A stretch of DNA of 5,838 bases, from positions 1-5,838 of the forward strand of contig JAFLUS010000139.1 in NCBI GenBank assembly GCA_022508685.1, in the 5' to 3' direction. Both the position numbers and the translations under genes were made by a program. Each line of letters starts with the position of its first letter. Position 1 is the first letter of the stretch. Below, in pieces: positions 5,837 to 5,838 of this stretch. Origin of the DNA: Prevotellaceae bacterium (GTDB lineage Bacteria > Bacteroidota > Bacteroidia > Bacteroidales > Bacteroidaceae). The notes beneath the pieces were generated by a model. It was not told where the DNA came from and searched no databases. It saw only the letters and a list, made by a program, of their open reading frames with translations.

Positions 5837-5838
5837 GA

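Noticed and set aside
1..5838. Search for mobile elements, CRISPR arrays, tRNA or rRNA genes
   Set aside because: No terminal repeats, transposase motifs, regularly spaced repeats or RNA-gene signatures were seen; almost the whole window is explained by five ordinary genes and their control regions.

Overview
The window looks like chromosomal DNA from a Bacteroidales bacterium (Bacteroides/Prevotella group). Three things support this. The two divergent promoters fit the Bacteroidetes pattern (TTTG, 19-20 bp, TAnnTTTG). Most genes lack a Shine-Dalgarno sequence. The gene trio of debranching enzyme, GT4-like glycosyltransferase and GH57-like protein is, as far as I recall, typical of that order. 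The genus cannot be fixed from the sequence alone.

Layout: bases 1-65 are the 3' end of a uracil phosphoribosyltransferase gene (upp, + strand). A strong hairpin at 97-126 separates it from a convergent, minus-strand operon that reads from right to left. The operon holds a GH133-type glycogen debranching enzyme (2922-4865), a GT-B glycosyltransferase resembling glycogen synthases (1632-2900) and a GH57 alpha-amylase-like protein (153-1589). The gaps between these genes are 21 and 42 bp, so one transcript is likely. It would start at a promoter near 4937-4968 and end at the 97-126 hairpin, whose T-run lies on the minus strand. A 266-bp divergent intergenic region (4866-5131) holds two promoters with an identical TAACTTTG -7 element and a CRP-like dyad. 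It leads into a Crp/Fnr-family regulator (5132-5836, + strand), and the window ends 2 bases after that gene's stop.

Functionally, the operon looks like a storage-glucan (glycogen) module: a synthase-like GT extends alpha-glucan, the debranching enzyme removes alpha-1,6 branches, and the GH57-like protein belongs with them. The most interesting point is that the GH57-like protein appears to have lost both catalytic residues (Ser146 and Glu242 at the nucleophile and acid/base positions). It also carries a coiled coil followed by a 47-residue Lys/Ala/Pro-rich tail, which suggests a non-catalytic or regulatory glucan protein. The divergent Crp/Fnr protein lacks the residues that bind cAMP in E. 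coli CRP and lacks an FNR iron-sulfur cysteine cluster. It is a natural candidate regulator of the operon with an unknown signal, but this is inferred from position only.
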